Positions 52,565 to 62,114 of a stretch of 64,000 nt of DNA are shown one piece after another (the stretch's first letter is position 1; the number at the start of each line of letters is the position of its first letter). Source of the DNA: DATJGR01 sp963780795 (GTDB lineage: Bacteria > Pseudomonadota > Gammaproteobacteria > Pseudomonadales > Azotimanducaceae); NCBI GenBank assembly GCA_963780795.1, contig CAWADH010000013.1, forward strand, positions 372,001-436,000, in the 5' to 3' direction. Position numbers and translations under genes: made by a program. Below the pieces are notes generated by a model. It saw only the letters and a program-made list of their open reading frames with translations, was not told where the DNA came from and did not search any database.

Positions 52565-53587
52565 TTATCGGCGCGGGATTCGCTTGGCGGTGTACCACGT
52601 GACCGGGCGCGCGTGGTTGTGCACTTCGTCGGCCACGTCGAGGATCAGCGCGAACAACGCCATTCGCAACAGCACGCCGTTGTCGGTCTGACGGAAGATC
52701 GCGAGGTTCGGATTCTCGTCGAGGTCCGCATCGAGCTCGTTCGCTTGCGAGCGCGAGTCGCGCGGCAGCGGATGCATGATTACGGTGTTCGGCTCGCAGT
52801 TTTCGGTGTACACGGTCTGGTTCAACCGGAACAGCCCGCGATAGCGATCGGCTTCTTCCTGACTGGTAAAGCGCTCTTCCTGTGTGCGCGTCACGTACAG
52901 GATGTCGACGTGATGGATGCCGGTGGTCAACTCGTTGAGCAGCGTGACCTGGTGGCCTCGAGAGCGCAGCACGTCGATGACATCGTCGGGCGCTTCGAGT
53001 CCGGGCGGCGACACGAGGTTGAACTGGATGGCGTCGAACTTCGCCAGCAGTTTGCACAACGAATGCACCGCGCGTCCGTATCTCAGGTCGCCGACCATCG
53101 CGATGCGTAACCGGTCGATGCCGCGCTGCCTGCCCGCCATCTCTTTTCTGATCGTGTAGAGGTCGAGCAGCGCCTGGCTCGGATGCTCATTGGGGCCGTC
53201 GCCAGCGTTCACCACCGGAACGCGGCTCGCAGTCGCGAACTCCGCCACGGATCCTGCCTCCGGATGGCGCATCACGATGATGTCGCTGTATCCCGACAGC
53301 ACGCGCGCGGTATCGAACAGCGATTCGCCTTTCGCGAGCGACGACGCTTTGACTTCGGTCGTTTCGCGAACGTCGCCGCCAAGCAGGTTGAACGCACAGC
53401 CGAACGATATCCGCGTTCGCGTGCTGGGTTCGAAGAACATGTTGCCGAGGATCGCGCCTTCGAGGACCCGCGTGATGCGCTTGCGCTGCGCGTAGGGCTC
53501 CATTTCGTCGGCGATCGAAAACACGCGGTCGATCGCTTCGCGATCGAACTGGTCGACCGACAACACATGACGTCCGACGAAGTCCAA
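52565..53587 (-). CDS. pyrB: Aspartate carbamoyltransferase, catalytic subunit
   Basis: A 340-residue enzyme joining carbamoyl phosphate and aspartate in pyrimidine synthesis. The carbamoyl phosphate site is FFEPSTRTRISFGCAF; later motifs are RHPEAGS, NAGDGPNEHPSQALLDLYTI, MVGDLRYGRAVHSL and HPLPRDSRSQ. It is about 30 residues longer than the E. coli chain, mostly at the C-terminus. No pyrI or dihydroorotase gene adjoins it. Confidence 0.95.
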   Translation of the reverse strand: MDFVGRHVLSVDQFDREAIDRVFSIADEMEPYAQRKRITRVLEGAILGNMFFEPSTRTRISFGCAFNLLGGDVRETTEVKASSLAKGESLFDTARVLSGYSDIIVMRHPEAGSVAEFATASRVPVVNAGDGPNEHPSQALLDLYTIRKEMAGRQRGIDRLRIAMVGDLRYGRAVHSLCKLLAKFDAIQFNLVSPPGLEAPDDVIDVLRSRGHQVTLLNELTTGIHHVDILYVTRTQEERFTSQEEADRYRGLFRLNQTVYTENCEPNTVIMHPLPRDSRSQANELDADLDENPNLAIFRQTDNGVLLRMALFALILDVADEVHNHARPVTWYTAKRIPRR

Positions 53588-53648
53588 CGCGCGCCCCCGA
53601 TCGAAAAATCTGCGGAACGGTAATGAACTGGCGCTGAGTTCTCAAGCC

Positions 53649-53900
53649 TTATTGATACGAGCGCGCATCCGTAGCGGCGTCGAGCGCAGCGACGCATTGT
53701 AGTCGCGCCCATAGCGACAAGACTTCGTCGAACGCGGTTCGGTTCCTGGCATCGGCAAACCATTCGACGAAGCGAACGCGATCGCGTTCGCTGACGTCGT
53801 GCGCGCGCAACCGCGCGAACCACTCGGTCGCTTCGTTGGTCTGTTCCTGTGTTCGTTGTAGCGCGGAGTTCGTCATGTCGCTTCGCAAGACGCCGGACAT
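53649..53900 (-). CDS. Lone FecR N-terminal (DUF4880) domain protein
   Basis: An 83-residue protein containing only the DUF4880 helical domain found at the N-terminus of FecR anti-sigma regulators (EATEWFARLRAHDVSERDRV then FVEWFADARNRTAFDEVLSL). The membrane span and periplasmic part of FecR are absent. It follows the ECF sigma gene by 78 bases, so it may act as a short cytosolic anti-sigma factor or be a truncated FecR. Confidence 0.75.
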   Translation of the reverse strand: MSGVLRSDMTNSALQRTQEQTNEATEWFARLRAHDVSERDRVRFVEWFADARNRTAFDEVLSLWARLQCVAALDAATDARSYQ

Positions 53901-53978
53901 TCAGGCTGCCTGCTTAGTATGACGATTGTGCGGCGACTTCCCTCAGCGGCGAGTTACAAACTCCCTCGCTTCGTCGCG

Positions 53979-54539
53979 TCAGGCGCTCAGGCTGTCGCGA
54001 AGGTGCCGCAGGGCACGCGCGATGTACTTCTCGACCATGCTGGTGGATACGCCCAACTGCATGGCGATGTCGGGATAGGACATGTCGCGACCCCGATGCA
54101 GGACAAAGGCCTGACGACAATCCGTCGGCAGGTCCTGCAACGCGAGGCGGACCCTCTCGATCGACTCTTCGGCGGCCACCGATCGCTCGGCAGACGGTAG
54201 TCCTTCGGTCCGGTCGCGCATCTCCTCGCGATTCACCCGTTGTTCGAGCGCGAGCCGACGAGCCCGGTCGATGCCGAGATTCGATGCCATCTGGAACAGA
54301 TACGCTTTCGGATTCGAGAGCTGCTGCGGATGTTCGAGGCGATGCATCCTCAGCCACGCTTCCTGAGCAATCTCAGCCGCGTCTTCGCGATCTCGCAAGC
54401 GGGACGTAAGGAACTTGAGCAACGGCGTCGATTGCTCCTGAAACAGCTCCAGCAAAAACTCTGGATTGGATTTCAAGCAGGGTCGGCGGTTAACGGAAGT
54501 GCGCGCGATGATACCAGAGCCAGCCTTTGTCGACCTCAC
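53979..54539 (-). CDS. ECF-family RNA polymerase sigma factor
   Basis: A FecI-like sigma factor. Region 2 is LLKFLTSRLRDREDAAEIAQ with EAWLRM, then AYLFQMASNLGIDRARR; region 4 is LPTDCRQAFVLHRGRDMSYP and VEKYIARALRHLRD. The upstream part of the frame (from GTG 54539) is uncertain; the domain itself begins near NPEFLLELFQEQ, and TTG just before it (about 54474) is another candidate. The adjacent lone FecR-type domain is the likely regulator. Confidence 0.85.
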   Translation of the reverse strand: MRSTKAGSGIIARTSVNRRPCLKSNPEFLLELFQEQSTPLLKFLTSRLRDREDAAEIAQEAWLRMHRLEHPQQLSNPKAYLFQMASNLGIDRARRLALEQRVNREEMRDRTEGLPSAERSVAAEESIERVRLALQDLPTDCRQAFVLHRGRDMSYPDIAMQLGVSTSMVEKYIARALRHLRDSLSA

Positions 54540-54668
54540 GTATGTGATCTACCGCACGATTCCGGTGCACGCGTCCGGAAATCCGACGCTGTCATAGGCC
54601 CCAGTGGCGGGCGCTGCTATGATTTCGCGGCTTTCGTGCCGGATGCACGATCTGCCTGGCCTATCTAT

Positions 54669-56174
54669 ATGAGTCAAGTTCTCGAGTCTGATGCCGAAAC
54701 GCGCCCGAGCCTGTTGCCGTTCACGTTCGCGCGGCGGTTCGGCGTAGCGATCACTACTACTAACGGCGCCCAACCGGTCGACGTCGCGTACCGGAAGCAG
54801 CCGGACCTGACCGTTCTGGCGGAGCTGCGGCGATTTGCCGGCGCACCGATCGCGTTGCGTCAGGTGTCCGACGAGGAATTCGAGACGATCCTGTCGACGA
54901 CCTACTCGCGCGATTCCTCGCAGGCGCGGCAGATGGTCGAAGACATGGGCGACGAGCTCGATCTCGCGAGTCTCGCCGATTCCGTCCCCGAAACGGAGGA
55001 CCTGCTCGATCAGGAAGACGACGCTCCGATCATTCGACTGATCAATGCGCTGCTCGCCGAGGCGATTCGGGAGAACGCGTCGGACATCCACATCGAGACG
55101 TTCGAGAAGCAACTCATCGTGCGCTTTCGCGTCGACGGCGTGATGCGCGAAATCGTTCAGCCGAAACGCGCGCTGGCGCCGCTGCTCGTGTCGCGGATCA
55201 AGGTCATGGCGAAACTCGACATTGCCGAGAAGCGGGTTCCGCAGGACGGTCGAATCTCGTTGCGGATCGGGGGACGCGAGGTCGACGTGCGCGTGTCGAC
55301 GATGCCGGCAAGCAACGGCGAGCGCGTCGTGCTCCGGTTGCTCGACAAACAGGCCGGGCGCCTGAACCTGAACAATCTCGGGATGTCCGAGAAGACGCTG
55401 ACGCGGCTGCGGGAAGTCATCCATAAGCCGCACGGAATCTTTCTGGTCACCGGACCCACCGGCGAAGGTAAGACGACGACACTCTATTCGAGCCTTGCCG
55501 AACTCGAGAGCGCGACGATCAACATCCTGACGGTCGAAGACCCGATCGAGTACAACCTGCCCGGTATCGGTCAGACGCAGGTGAACAACAAGGCGGACAT
55601 GACGTTCGCGCGCGGTCTGAGAGCGATACTCCGGCAGGACCCGGATGTCGTGATGGTCGGCGAGATACGCGACTTCGAAACCGCAGAGACCGCGGTCCAG
55701 GCGAGCCTCACCGGACACCTCGTGATGTCGACGGTGCACACGAACACGGCCGTGGGTGCCGTGATGCGACTCATCGACTTGGGCGTCGAACCCTATCTGG
55801 TGGCGACGAGCCTCGTCGGCATGCTCGCGCAACGGCTCGTGCGTGTCTTGTGTCCTGATTGCCGCGAACAGGTGCGTGCTGACAGCTTCGAATGTCAGTT
55901 TCTCGGTATCGATTACGCGCGCGCGCCGACGATCTATCGCAGCGCCGGTTGCGAACTGTGCGGCCATAGCGGGTTCCGCGGCCGCATCGGGATCTACGAG
56001 CTGGTCGTTGTCGACGACGCCTTGCGCGAACTCATCCATGATCGCGTCTCCGACCAGGAGTTGACGCGACACGTGCGCAAGACCTGCCCCGGTATTCGCG
56101 AAGACGGCCGCGACAAAATTCTGAGCGGCGTGACCACAGTCCAGGAAATCCTCCGCGTCACGCTGGAAGATTGA
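54669..56174 (+). CDS. gspE: Type II secretion ATPase GspE
   Basis: A 501-residue secretion ATPase driving pseudopilus assembly. ATG 54669 (MSQVLESDAETRPSLLPFTF) is chosen over the longer open frame. Walker A reads GPTGEGKTTTLYSS, Glu in place of the usual Ser; the Asp box is TVEDPIEYNLPGIGQTQVN, Walker B region LRQDPDVVMVGEIRD, and the zinc site CPDC ... CELCG. First of nine consecutive gsp genes. Confidence 0.95.
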   Translation: MSQVLESDAETRPSLLPFTFARRFGVAITTTNGAQPVDVAYRKQPDLTVLAELRRFAGAPIALRQVSDEEFETILSTTYSRDSSQARQMVEDMGDELDLASLADSVPETEDLLDQEDDAPIIRLINALLAEAIRENASDIHIETFEKQLIVRFRVDGVMREIVQPKRALAPLLVSRIKVMAKLDIAEKRVPQDGRISLRIGGREVDVRVSTMPASNGERVVLRLLDKQAGRLNLNNLGMSEKTLTRLREVIHKPHGIFLVTGPTGEGKTTTLYSSLAELESATINILTVEDPIEYNLPGIGQTQVNNKADMTFARGLRAILRQDPDVVMVGEIRDFETAETAVQASLTGHLVMSTVHTNTAVGAVMRLIDLGVEPYLVATSLVGMLAQRLVRVLCPDCREQVRADSFECQFLGIDYARAPTIYRSAGCELCGHSGFRGRIGIYELVVVDDALRELIHDRVSDQELTRHVRKTCPGIREDGRDKILSGVTTVQEILRVTLED

Positions 56175-56180
56175 TCGGCC

Positions 56181-57407
56181 ATGGCCGCATACGAGTACAT
56201 CGCCCTCGACGCGGGCGGACGCCAGAAGAAAGGTGTGATCGAGGCCGACAGCAGTCGCCAGATCCGCCAGATGCTGCGCGACCAGGGACTCGTGCCGTTG
56301 TCGGTGGATACCGCGTCGGAGCGCTCGGAGCGAGCAGGTGCGCCTTCGGGTCGTCGTTGGCGATGGCGGCGCGGAATTTCGGCTCTGGACCTCGCGCTGT
56401 TCACCCGCCAGATGTCCACATTGCTTGCGGCATCGCTTCCTGTCGAGGAAGCATTACGCGCCGTTGCGCAGCAGACGGAAAAAGCCCACGTCAGCACCAT
56501 GGTGATGGGCATACGCAGCCGGGTGCTGGAGGGCCACTCGCTGGCATCGAGTCTCGCCGAGTTTCCGAGCGCGTTCTCCCACCTTTATCGTTCCACCGTG
56601 ATGGCCGGCGAGCAGTCCGGGCATCTCGACTCGGTGCTCGAGAATCTCGCGAGCTATACCGAGCGTCGATACGATTCGTCCCGTAACGTGGAAATGGCGA
56701 TGTTCTATCCCGCCATTTTGTTCCTATTGGCGATCGGCATCGTCGGTGCACTGCTGGTGTATGTCGTTCCCGACATCGTCCACGTGTTCGAGAACACCGG
56801 GCAGAAACTGCCGTGGCTGACTGCCGCGCTGATCGGCCTTTCCGAGTTCGTGCGCGGTTATGGCTGGCTGCTTGCGCTCCTCGGAGTAGCCGCATTCTTC
56901 TTCGCGCGCTGGCTGTCGCAGCAGCCCGACTTTCGGCTGGAATGGGATCGTCGCAAGTTCGAGGTGCCGCTGGTCCGTCGGATCACGCGCGCTAACAATT
57001 CCAGCAGATACGCGAGCACTCTCAGCATTCTCACCTTGTCCGGTGTGCCGCTCGTCGAAGCCATGACGATCGCAGCCGAAGTGGTCGGCAATACGTGGTT
57101 GAAGAAGCGCCTGACGGAAGCGACGAGGCGCGTCAGCGAAGGGTCAAGCTTGCGCGTCGCGTTGGAATCCGCGGGTAACTTTCCGCCGATGATGCTGCAT
57201 ATGGTGGCCAGCGGCGAAGCCAGCGGTGAACTCGACCAGATGCTCGCCAAGGTCGCCGACTATCAACAGCAGGAACTGGAGCGCATCGTAACGACGATGG
57301 TGCGCCTGTTCGAACCGGCGATGCTGCTGTTGATGGGCGGCCTCGTGATGCTGATCGTTCTCGCGATCCTTCTCCCGATCCTGAGCATGAACAAACTGGT
57401 GACTTAG
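56181..57407 (+). CDS. gspF: Type II secretion inner-membrane protein GspF
   Basis: A 408-residue platform protein with two repeated T2SF domains and three membrane spans. Signatures are ALFTRQMSTLLAASLPVEEA, GEQSGHLDSVLENLASY, and in the second half RYASTLSILTLSGVPLVEAM and MVASGEASGELDQMLAKVAD. It lies 6 bases after gspE. Confidence 0.95.
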   Translation: MAAYEYIALDAGGRQKKGVIEADSSRQIRQMLRDQGLVPLSVDTASERSERAGAPSGRRWRWRRGISALDLALFTRQMSTLLAASLPVEEALRAVAQQTEKAHVSTMVMGIRSRVLEGHSLASSLAEFPSAFSHLYRSTVMAGEQSGHLDSVLENLASYTERRYDSSRNVEMAMFYPAILFLLAIGIVGALLVYVVPDIVHVFENTGQKLPWLTAALIGLSEFVRGYGWLLALLGVAAFFFARWLSQQPDFRLEWDRRKFEVPLVRRITRANNSSRYASTLSILTLSGVPLVEAMTIAAEVVGNTWLKKRLTEATRRVSEGSSLRVALESAGNFPPMMLHMVASGEASGELDQMLAKVADYQQQELERIVTTMVRLFEPAMLLLMGGLVMLIVLAILLPILSMNKLVT

Positions 57408-57409
57408 CG

Positions 57410-57844
57410 ATGTATCAAAGAACGTATCGAAAGCGTGCGTCGGGTTTCACGCTGATCGAGATCATGGTGGTTGTGGTCATCATCGGAATCCTCGGCGCAC
57501 TGATCATTCCGAACGTGGTAGGTCGCGACGATCAGGCGCGCGCCACCGCGGTGAAGAACGACCTGCGCGCAGTGGCGAATGCGCTCGAGATGTACAAGCT
57601 CGACAACTTCCACTATCCGTCCACCGATCAAGGTCTGCAGGCGCTCGTCACGAAGCCGAGCGGTTTCCCCGAGGCAAAGAACTTCAATCCGAACGGCTAC
57701 CTCAAGAAGGTGCCGACCGATCCTTGGGGAATGCCGATCGTCTACGTCAACACCGGCGATGCGTTCGAGCTGTATTCGCTCGGCGCGGATGGTGTCGAAG
57801 GGGGCGAAGGCAAGAACGCCGACATCCACTACGAGCTGCTATGA
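57410..57844 (+). CDS. gspG: Major pseudopilin GspG
   Basis: A 144-residue pseudopilin with the prepilin peptidase site G-FTLIE (RASGFTLIEIMVVVVIIGIL). Further features are DNFHYPSTDQGLQALVTKPS, KVPTDPWGMPIVY and the C-terminal Ca-site region FELYSLGADGVEGGEGKNAD. Two bases separate it from gspF and it overlaps gspH. Confidence 0.96.
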   Translation: MYQRTYRKRASGFTLIEIMVVVVIIGILGALIIPNVVGRDDQARATAVKNDLRAVANALEMYKLDNFHYPSTDQGLQALVTKPSGFPEAKNFNPNGYLKKVPTDPWGMPIVYVNTGDAFELYSLGADGVEGGEGKNADIHYELL

Positions 57845-58338
57845 ACCGCCACCACCACGGCTTCACGCTGATCGAGATGCTCGTGGTGGTGGTGATCATC
57901 GGAATCCTCGCGAGCACCGTCGTGCTCGGCTTCGTCGGTTCTGATCGCGAACAGAATCTGCGTACCGAAGCGGAACGACTCGCCGCGCTGATCGAGATGG
58001 CGCGCTCGGAAGCCGTCCAGCGCAATGAGGAATGGGGCGTTTCGATCAACGCAACCGGCTATCAGTTTCTCGTTTTCAATCCGCTCAATCACACCTGGAT
58101 CGAACAGAAGAACGGGCCATTTCACCCGAGGAAAACCGCCGACATGACGCTGTCCGTCAAAGTCGATCAGCTGACGATGCCTGGGGAGAATGCGAACGAA
58201 AGCGCACCGAACATCATCATGTTCTCGAGCGGCGAGCAGACGCCATTCGAAATCGAGATCACCCCACAATGGAAGTCGGATCCGTGGCGAGTCAACTCGG
58301 ACGGCCTTTCCCGCACGAGCGCGCAACGCAGCGCGTGA
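57841..58338 (+). CDS. gspH: Minor pseudopilin GspH
   Basis: A 165-residue pseudopilin. Prepilin site HGFTLIEMLVVVVIIGILAS with cleavage before Phe, then EAERLAALIEMARSEAVQRN and a GspH-type C-terminal beta domain (PFEIEITPQ). Overlaps gspG and gspI by four bases each. Confidence 0.93.
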   Translation: MNRHHHGFTLIEMLVVVVIIGILASTVVLGFVGSDREQNLRTEAERLAALIEMARSEAVQRNEEWGVSINATGYQFLVFNPLNHTWIEQKNGPFHPRKTADMTLSVKVDQLTMPGENANESAPNIIMFSSGEQTPFEIEITPQWKSDPWRVNSDGLSRTSAQRSA

Positions 58339-58709
58339 ACGAGCGCGGTTTCACGCTGATCGAACTGCTGATCGCCGTCGCGATCTTCGCGGTCGTCGCG
58401 CTGACTGTGTACACGCGCAGCGGCGATTCGATTCGGCAACTCGGTGCGTTGGAGGAACGGACGCTGGCCTTGTGGGTGGCCGAGAACGAGCTGGCAACGT
58501 TGCGAATTGCGCGAGCCAACAGCGACACGCCGATGCCCACCGGGACGACCGACCGCCAGGTGACGATGGGCGGCCGCGACTGGCGCGTGGAGATTCGCGT
58601 CAGCGACACCGTCAATCCGTGGTTGCGGCGCGCGGATATCGGCGTGTATCACGCCGAAACGCCGGAAGCGTCGCTCGAAACGCTTACTGGTTTCATCGGT
58701 CGGTACTGA
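58335..58709 (+). CDS. gspI: Minor pseudopilin GspI
   Basis: A 124-residue pseudopilin, start GTG 58335 overlapping gspH (GTGA). Site ERGFTLIELLIAVAIFAVVA, then LWVAENELATLRIARANSDT, which is characteristic of GspI. It forms the pseudopilus tip with GspJ and GspK. Confidence 0.94.
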   Translation: MNERGFTLIELLIAVAIFAVVALTVYTRSGDSIRQLGALEERTLALWVAENELATLRIARANSDTPMPTGTTDRQVTMGGRDWRVEIRVSDTVNPWLRRADIGVYHAETPEASLETLTGFIGRY

Positions 58710-58713
58710 CGGG

Positions 58714-59349
58714 ATGGCGCGCGCACTCGGCTTCACGCTGCTCGAGATGCTTGTCGCACTCGCCGTGTTCGCGGTGCTCGGGCTGATGTCGAGCCAGATG
58801 GTTTCGCGTGTGCTCGACGTTCACAAGGTTGCGACCGCACGCGGTGAACGCCTAGGTGAATTGCAACGCGCGATGCAGTTGATGCAGCGCGACGTGCTGG
58901 AAATCGCGCCGCGATCCGTGCGCGACGAAATGGGCGATGCGATTCCGGCGCTGCGAATCGGTACGGACATCGCATTGGAATTGACGCGCAACGGTTGGCG
59001 GAATCCGCTGGGGCAGCGCCGCAGTGAAATGCAACGCGTGGCATACGTCGCGCGCGACGACACGCTGTATCGCTATTACTGGAACGTGCTCGACCGTGCA
59101 GAGGATACGAAGCCGGTCATTCAGGAGTTGCTGCACGACGTCAGCAGCGTCGAGGTTCGCGCGGTCGATGTCAGCGGTAACGAACACGCATTCTGGCCGC
59201 TGGGCGGCGATCTCGACTCCGATCCAGCCGCGAAACTCGCGGCAATACAGATCCGGTTCACGGTTGCGCCGTTTGGTGAAATCACCCGTTTATGGGATGT
59301 GCCGCCGCCGTTCACCGTGCCATCGGCTGCGGGGGTTCCGGCATCATGA
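58714..59349 (+). CDS. gspJ: Minor pseudopilin GspJ
   Basis: A 211-residue pseudopilin with the site LGFTLLEMLVALAVFAVLGL. It has RLGELQRAMQLMQRDVLEIA and, further on, RRSEMQRVAYVARDDTLYRY, both GspJ hallmarks. Its end overlaps gspK. Confidence 0.94.
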   Translation: MARALGFTLLEMLVALAVFAVLGLMSSQMVSRVLDVHKVATARGERLGELQRAMQLMQRDVLEIAPRSVRDEMGDAIPALRIGTDIALELTRNGWRNPLGQRRSEMQRVAYVARDDTLYRYYWNVLDRAEDTKPVIQELLHDVSSVEVRAVDVSGNEHAFWPLGGDLDSDPAAKLAAIQIRFTVAPFGEITRLWDVPPPFTVPSAAGVPAS

Positions 59350-60353
59350 CGGCGCGCAACCAGCACGGCGTGGCGTTGATCAGCATCCTGCTGGTTGTCG
59401 CGCTCGTTACCGCGTTGATGTACCACCTGATGACCCAACAGTCGTTCGTGGTGGCGCAAACGCGGCAAGTGATCCGCGCCGATCAATCGCTGGCCTATGC
59501 GTTGGGTGCGGAAGCATATGCGCGACAGCTACTGTTCGATGACTGGAACCGCCCCGAAAGCCGCTTGCTCGACACGTTGAGCGAACCGTGGGCAGTACCG
59601 TCGGTGCCGTTCGAGATCGAAGCCGGAACCCTCGAACTGTCGATCGAAGACCTCGACCGGCGCTTCAATCTCAACGCGCTGGCCGGCGAGGGCAGTTCGA
59701 AGAACCTGACGCGCTTCAAGACGCTGCTCGGTTCTCTTGGTATGGATCCCGTGGTTGCCGATGCATGGCGCGATTGGGTCGACGCGGACGGCGAAGCGGC
59801 AGGATTCGGCGCCGAAGACGGCGCATATCTCGTTGCGACGCCGCCGTTTCGAACCGCAAATCAACCGGCCGGCAGTACCTCCGAGTTGGCGCTGCTGAGC
59901 CTGCTCGATGCGGATCAGCTCGCGCGCCTCCTTCCATACGTCACGGCATTGCCGACCACCACGCTGAAGATCAACGTCAACACGGCGAATGCTCCGTCGC
60001 TGGAGGCATTGTCGTCCCGCGTCTCGCCGAGCCAAATCGAAACGCTGGTACAATCCGATCGCCACTACGAAGACGTCAGCGTGCTGCTAGCCGAAGTTCC
60101 AGAGCTCAGTGACAGTGTCGATGCGATGGCGGTCGTCAGCAGCTATTTCGAAATACACGCGCGCGCCGAAATCGACGGATACCGCACCGAGTTGACCAGT
60201 GAGGTCTATCGCGATCCGACGAGCGGGCGCATCACGTTGCTGTCGCGCGACTTCGGCAAGCGGTTGCCGTCGATCGTAGAGGCGCAGGAAACCGCTGACG
60301 CAGCGAACGACAAGACTGGCGACAAGAGCGACAAGGGCGCGAAGAAGAACTGA
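59346..60353 (+). CDS. gspK: Minor pseudopilin GspK
   Basis: A 335-residue tip pseudopilin without the usual Glu at position 5 (HGVALISILLVVALVTALMY), as expected for GspK. Its large domain includes ELSIEDLDRRFNLNAL, WRDWVDADGEAAGFGAEDGA and INVNTANAPSLEALSSRVSP. A charged Lys/Asp-rich tail ends it. Overlaps gspL. Confidence 0.94.
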   Translation: MTARNQHGVALISILLVVALVTALMYHLMTQQSFVVAQTRQVIRADQSLAYALGAEAYARQLLFDDWNRPESRLLDTLSEPWAVPSVPFEIEAGTLELSIEDLDRRFNLNALAGEGSSKNLTRFKTLLGSLGMDPVVADAWRDWVDADGEAAGFGAEDGAYLVATPPFRTANQPAGSTSELALLSLLDADQLARLLPYVTALPTTTLKINVNTANAPSLEALSSRVSPSQIETLVQSDRHYEDVSVLLAEVPELSDSVDAMAVVSSYFEIHARAEIDGYRTELTSEVYRDPTSGRITLLSRDFGKRLPSIVEAQETADAANDKTGDKSDKGAKKN

Positions 60354-61609
60354 TGCGATTGTTCATCCGCATTGCTGCTTCCAAAGGTGCCGATCCGCAC
60401 GCGCTCGATTCGATGGCGTGGTTGCTGCTCGACCATTCCGGCGAACTCGTCAGCCAGGGTTCTGGCGATTTGAACATGCTGGAACGTCTGGTCGACTTGA
60501 AGTCGTTGCAGGATCCCGCCGACGTGGTGCTGCTGCTGCCGACCGAACACTGTCTGTCGATGCGCTGCACCGTGCCCGGAAAAACGGTCGGTCAGATGCG
60601 CCGTGCGTTGCCGTATGTCGTCGAGGAGTTCGTCGCGGGCGACATCGATGCAATGCACATTGCAGCCGGGCCGGTGCGACGCAACGAACCGGTCGACGTG
60701 GTATTGATCGAGCGAGCGGTGCTGCAGAGCTGGCTCGATGCGCTCGCGTCGCACGGGCTCGTCGCGGGCTACGCCGCCGCAGATGCGGCGTTGCTTCCTT
60801 CTGTACAAGGTGAAGCGACACTGCTGTTCGACGGCGCCCGCGTGCTCGTCAGGTCGGCCGATCAGGTTGCCGCCATCGAGGCCGACGCACTCAAGCTCGT
60901 GCTCGAATCTCTAGCGGCGAAAGCAGAAGCACGCGGAATTCGTTTCGTCGCGGTAAACGGACGCGTGCCGGAACTGATGCGCGCGGAAATCGCGCAAGCG
61001 ACGGAGCATCCCGTCGAATGGATCGACACCGAAAGCGACGTGACCGTGCTGGCGCATCTCGCCGCGTCCTTTCCAGGCAGACCGCCGGCGATCAACCTGC
61101 TACAAGGCGCGTTGGCTCCGCCGAAGCAGGCGAGCGGCGCATGGTCGCGGTGGCGCACCGCAGCCGCATTGGTCGGCGTGTGGATGCTGGTCTTCGTCGC
61201 GAGCGAGGCGGTTCGAGGCGTCTGGGCATCGCACCGCGCGGCGGCGCTCACCGAGCAGATCGAGGCGCGCTACAAAACATATTTTCCGAACGATCGACGC
61301 ATTCCCGGTAAAGACGCGTACGCACAGATGAACGCTCACATCGGCGGCCGTGGCACGTCGGAGTCGAACTTCCTGGCGTTGCTCGGCCACCTGGCGAACG
61401 GTCTCGCCGCCAACCCCAATGCCCAGTTGCGCAGCATCACGTTCAACGACGGTCGCGCCGAGTTGGGTGCCGAAGTGGCGGTCGCCGGCTTCGACGCGCT
61501 CGAAACCCTGAAGGCGGCATGGGCGAAGGAGGGGGTCTCTGTCGACGTCACTTCCGCGGAACAACAGGATCAGCAAGTGCACGCGCGAATTCGGTTGAAG
61601 GGCGGCTGA
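60353..61609 (+). CDS. gspL: Type II secretion protein GspL
   Basis: A 418-residue bitopic protein linking GspE to the membrane platform. The N-terminal actin-like cytoplasmic part has VVLLLPTEHCLSMRCTVPGK and RRALPYVVEEFVAGDIDAMH. One span follows (WRTAAALVGVWMLVFVASEA) and then a periplasmic ferredoxin-like domain. ATG overlaps the gspK stop by one base. Confidence 0.93.
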   Translation: MRLFIRIAASKGADPHALDSMAWLLLDHSGELVSQGSGDLNMLERLVDLKSLQDPADVVLLLPTEHCLSMRCTVPGKTVGQMRRALPYVVEEFVAGDIDAMHIAAGPVRRNEPVDVVLIERAVLQSWLDALASHGLVAGYAAADAALLPSVQGEATLLFDGARVLVRSADQVAAIEADALKLVLESLAAKAEARGIRFVAVNGRVPELMRAEIAQATEHPVEWIDTESDVTVLAHLAASFPGRPPAINLLQGALAPPKQASGAWSRWRTAAALVGVWMLVFVASEAVRGVWASHRAAALTEQIEARYKTYFPNDRRIPGKDAYAQMNAHIGGRGTSESNFLALLGHLANGLAANPNAQLRSITFNDGRAELGAEVAVAGFDALETLKAAWAKEGVSVDVTSAEQQDQQVHARIRLKGG

Positions 61610-61613
61610 CGAC

Positions 61614-62114
61614 ATGTGGAACCGATTCGATACGGCATTTCGTGGCTCCAGCGCCGGACGCTGGTTTTTCGGGTTGCAGCCCAACGAGCGAACAATGGTG
61701 ACTGCGCTCGTGGCGTTTCTGATCGTGGTCGTGCTGTACACGAGCGTGTGGAGCCCGCTGCACGAATGGAGCAGTCGGGCCGACGCCTTGTATCAACGTC
61801 AGCTCGCGGTGCTCGACTGGACGCGGTTGCACGAGAACGAACTGAAAGCGGCAGGACAACGCTCCGACGTGACGCGCGAAGCGGGTTCACTGCCCACGGT
61901 GGTCGCGAACTCAGCAGCACACGCAGGTCTGCAGCTGTTGCGATACCAGCCCGAGGCCGGCGGCATATCGGTCGTGCTGCAGAATCAGTCGTTCGATGCA
62001 CTGATCGCGTGGATCGCGGACCTCGAGCAGACCGATCACGTCTCCGTGAAACAGATCTCGGTGGATGCCCAGACCGCGCCGGGCATGGTCAATGCCCGCG
62101 TGACTCTAATATAA
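61614..62114 (+). CDS. gspM: Type II secretion protein GspM
   Basis: A 166-residue partner of GspL: short cytoplasmic end, one membrane span (TALVAFLIVVVLYTSVWSPL) and a periplasmic domain with LQNQSFDALIAWIADLEQ and SVKQISVDAQTAPGMVNARV. It is the last gene of the run; gspC, gspD and gspN do not follow. Confidence 0.9.
   Translation: MWNRFDTAFRGSSAGRWFFGLQPNERTMVTALVAFLIVVVLYTSVWSPLHEWSSRADALYQRQLAVLDWTRLHENELKAAGQRSDVTREAGSLPTVVANSAAHAGLQLLRYQPEAGGISVVLQNQSFDALIAWIADLEQTDHVSVKQISVDAQTAPGMVNARVTLI

Noticed and set aside
54549..56072. A 507-codon minus-strand frame opposite gspE
   Set aside because: Antisense shadow of a GC-rich gene; no domain, and gspE on the plus strand is unmistakable.
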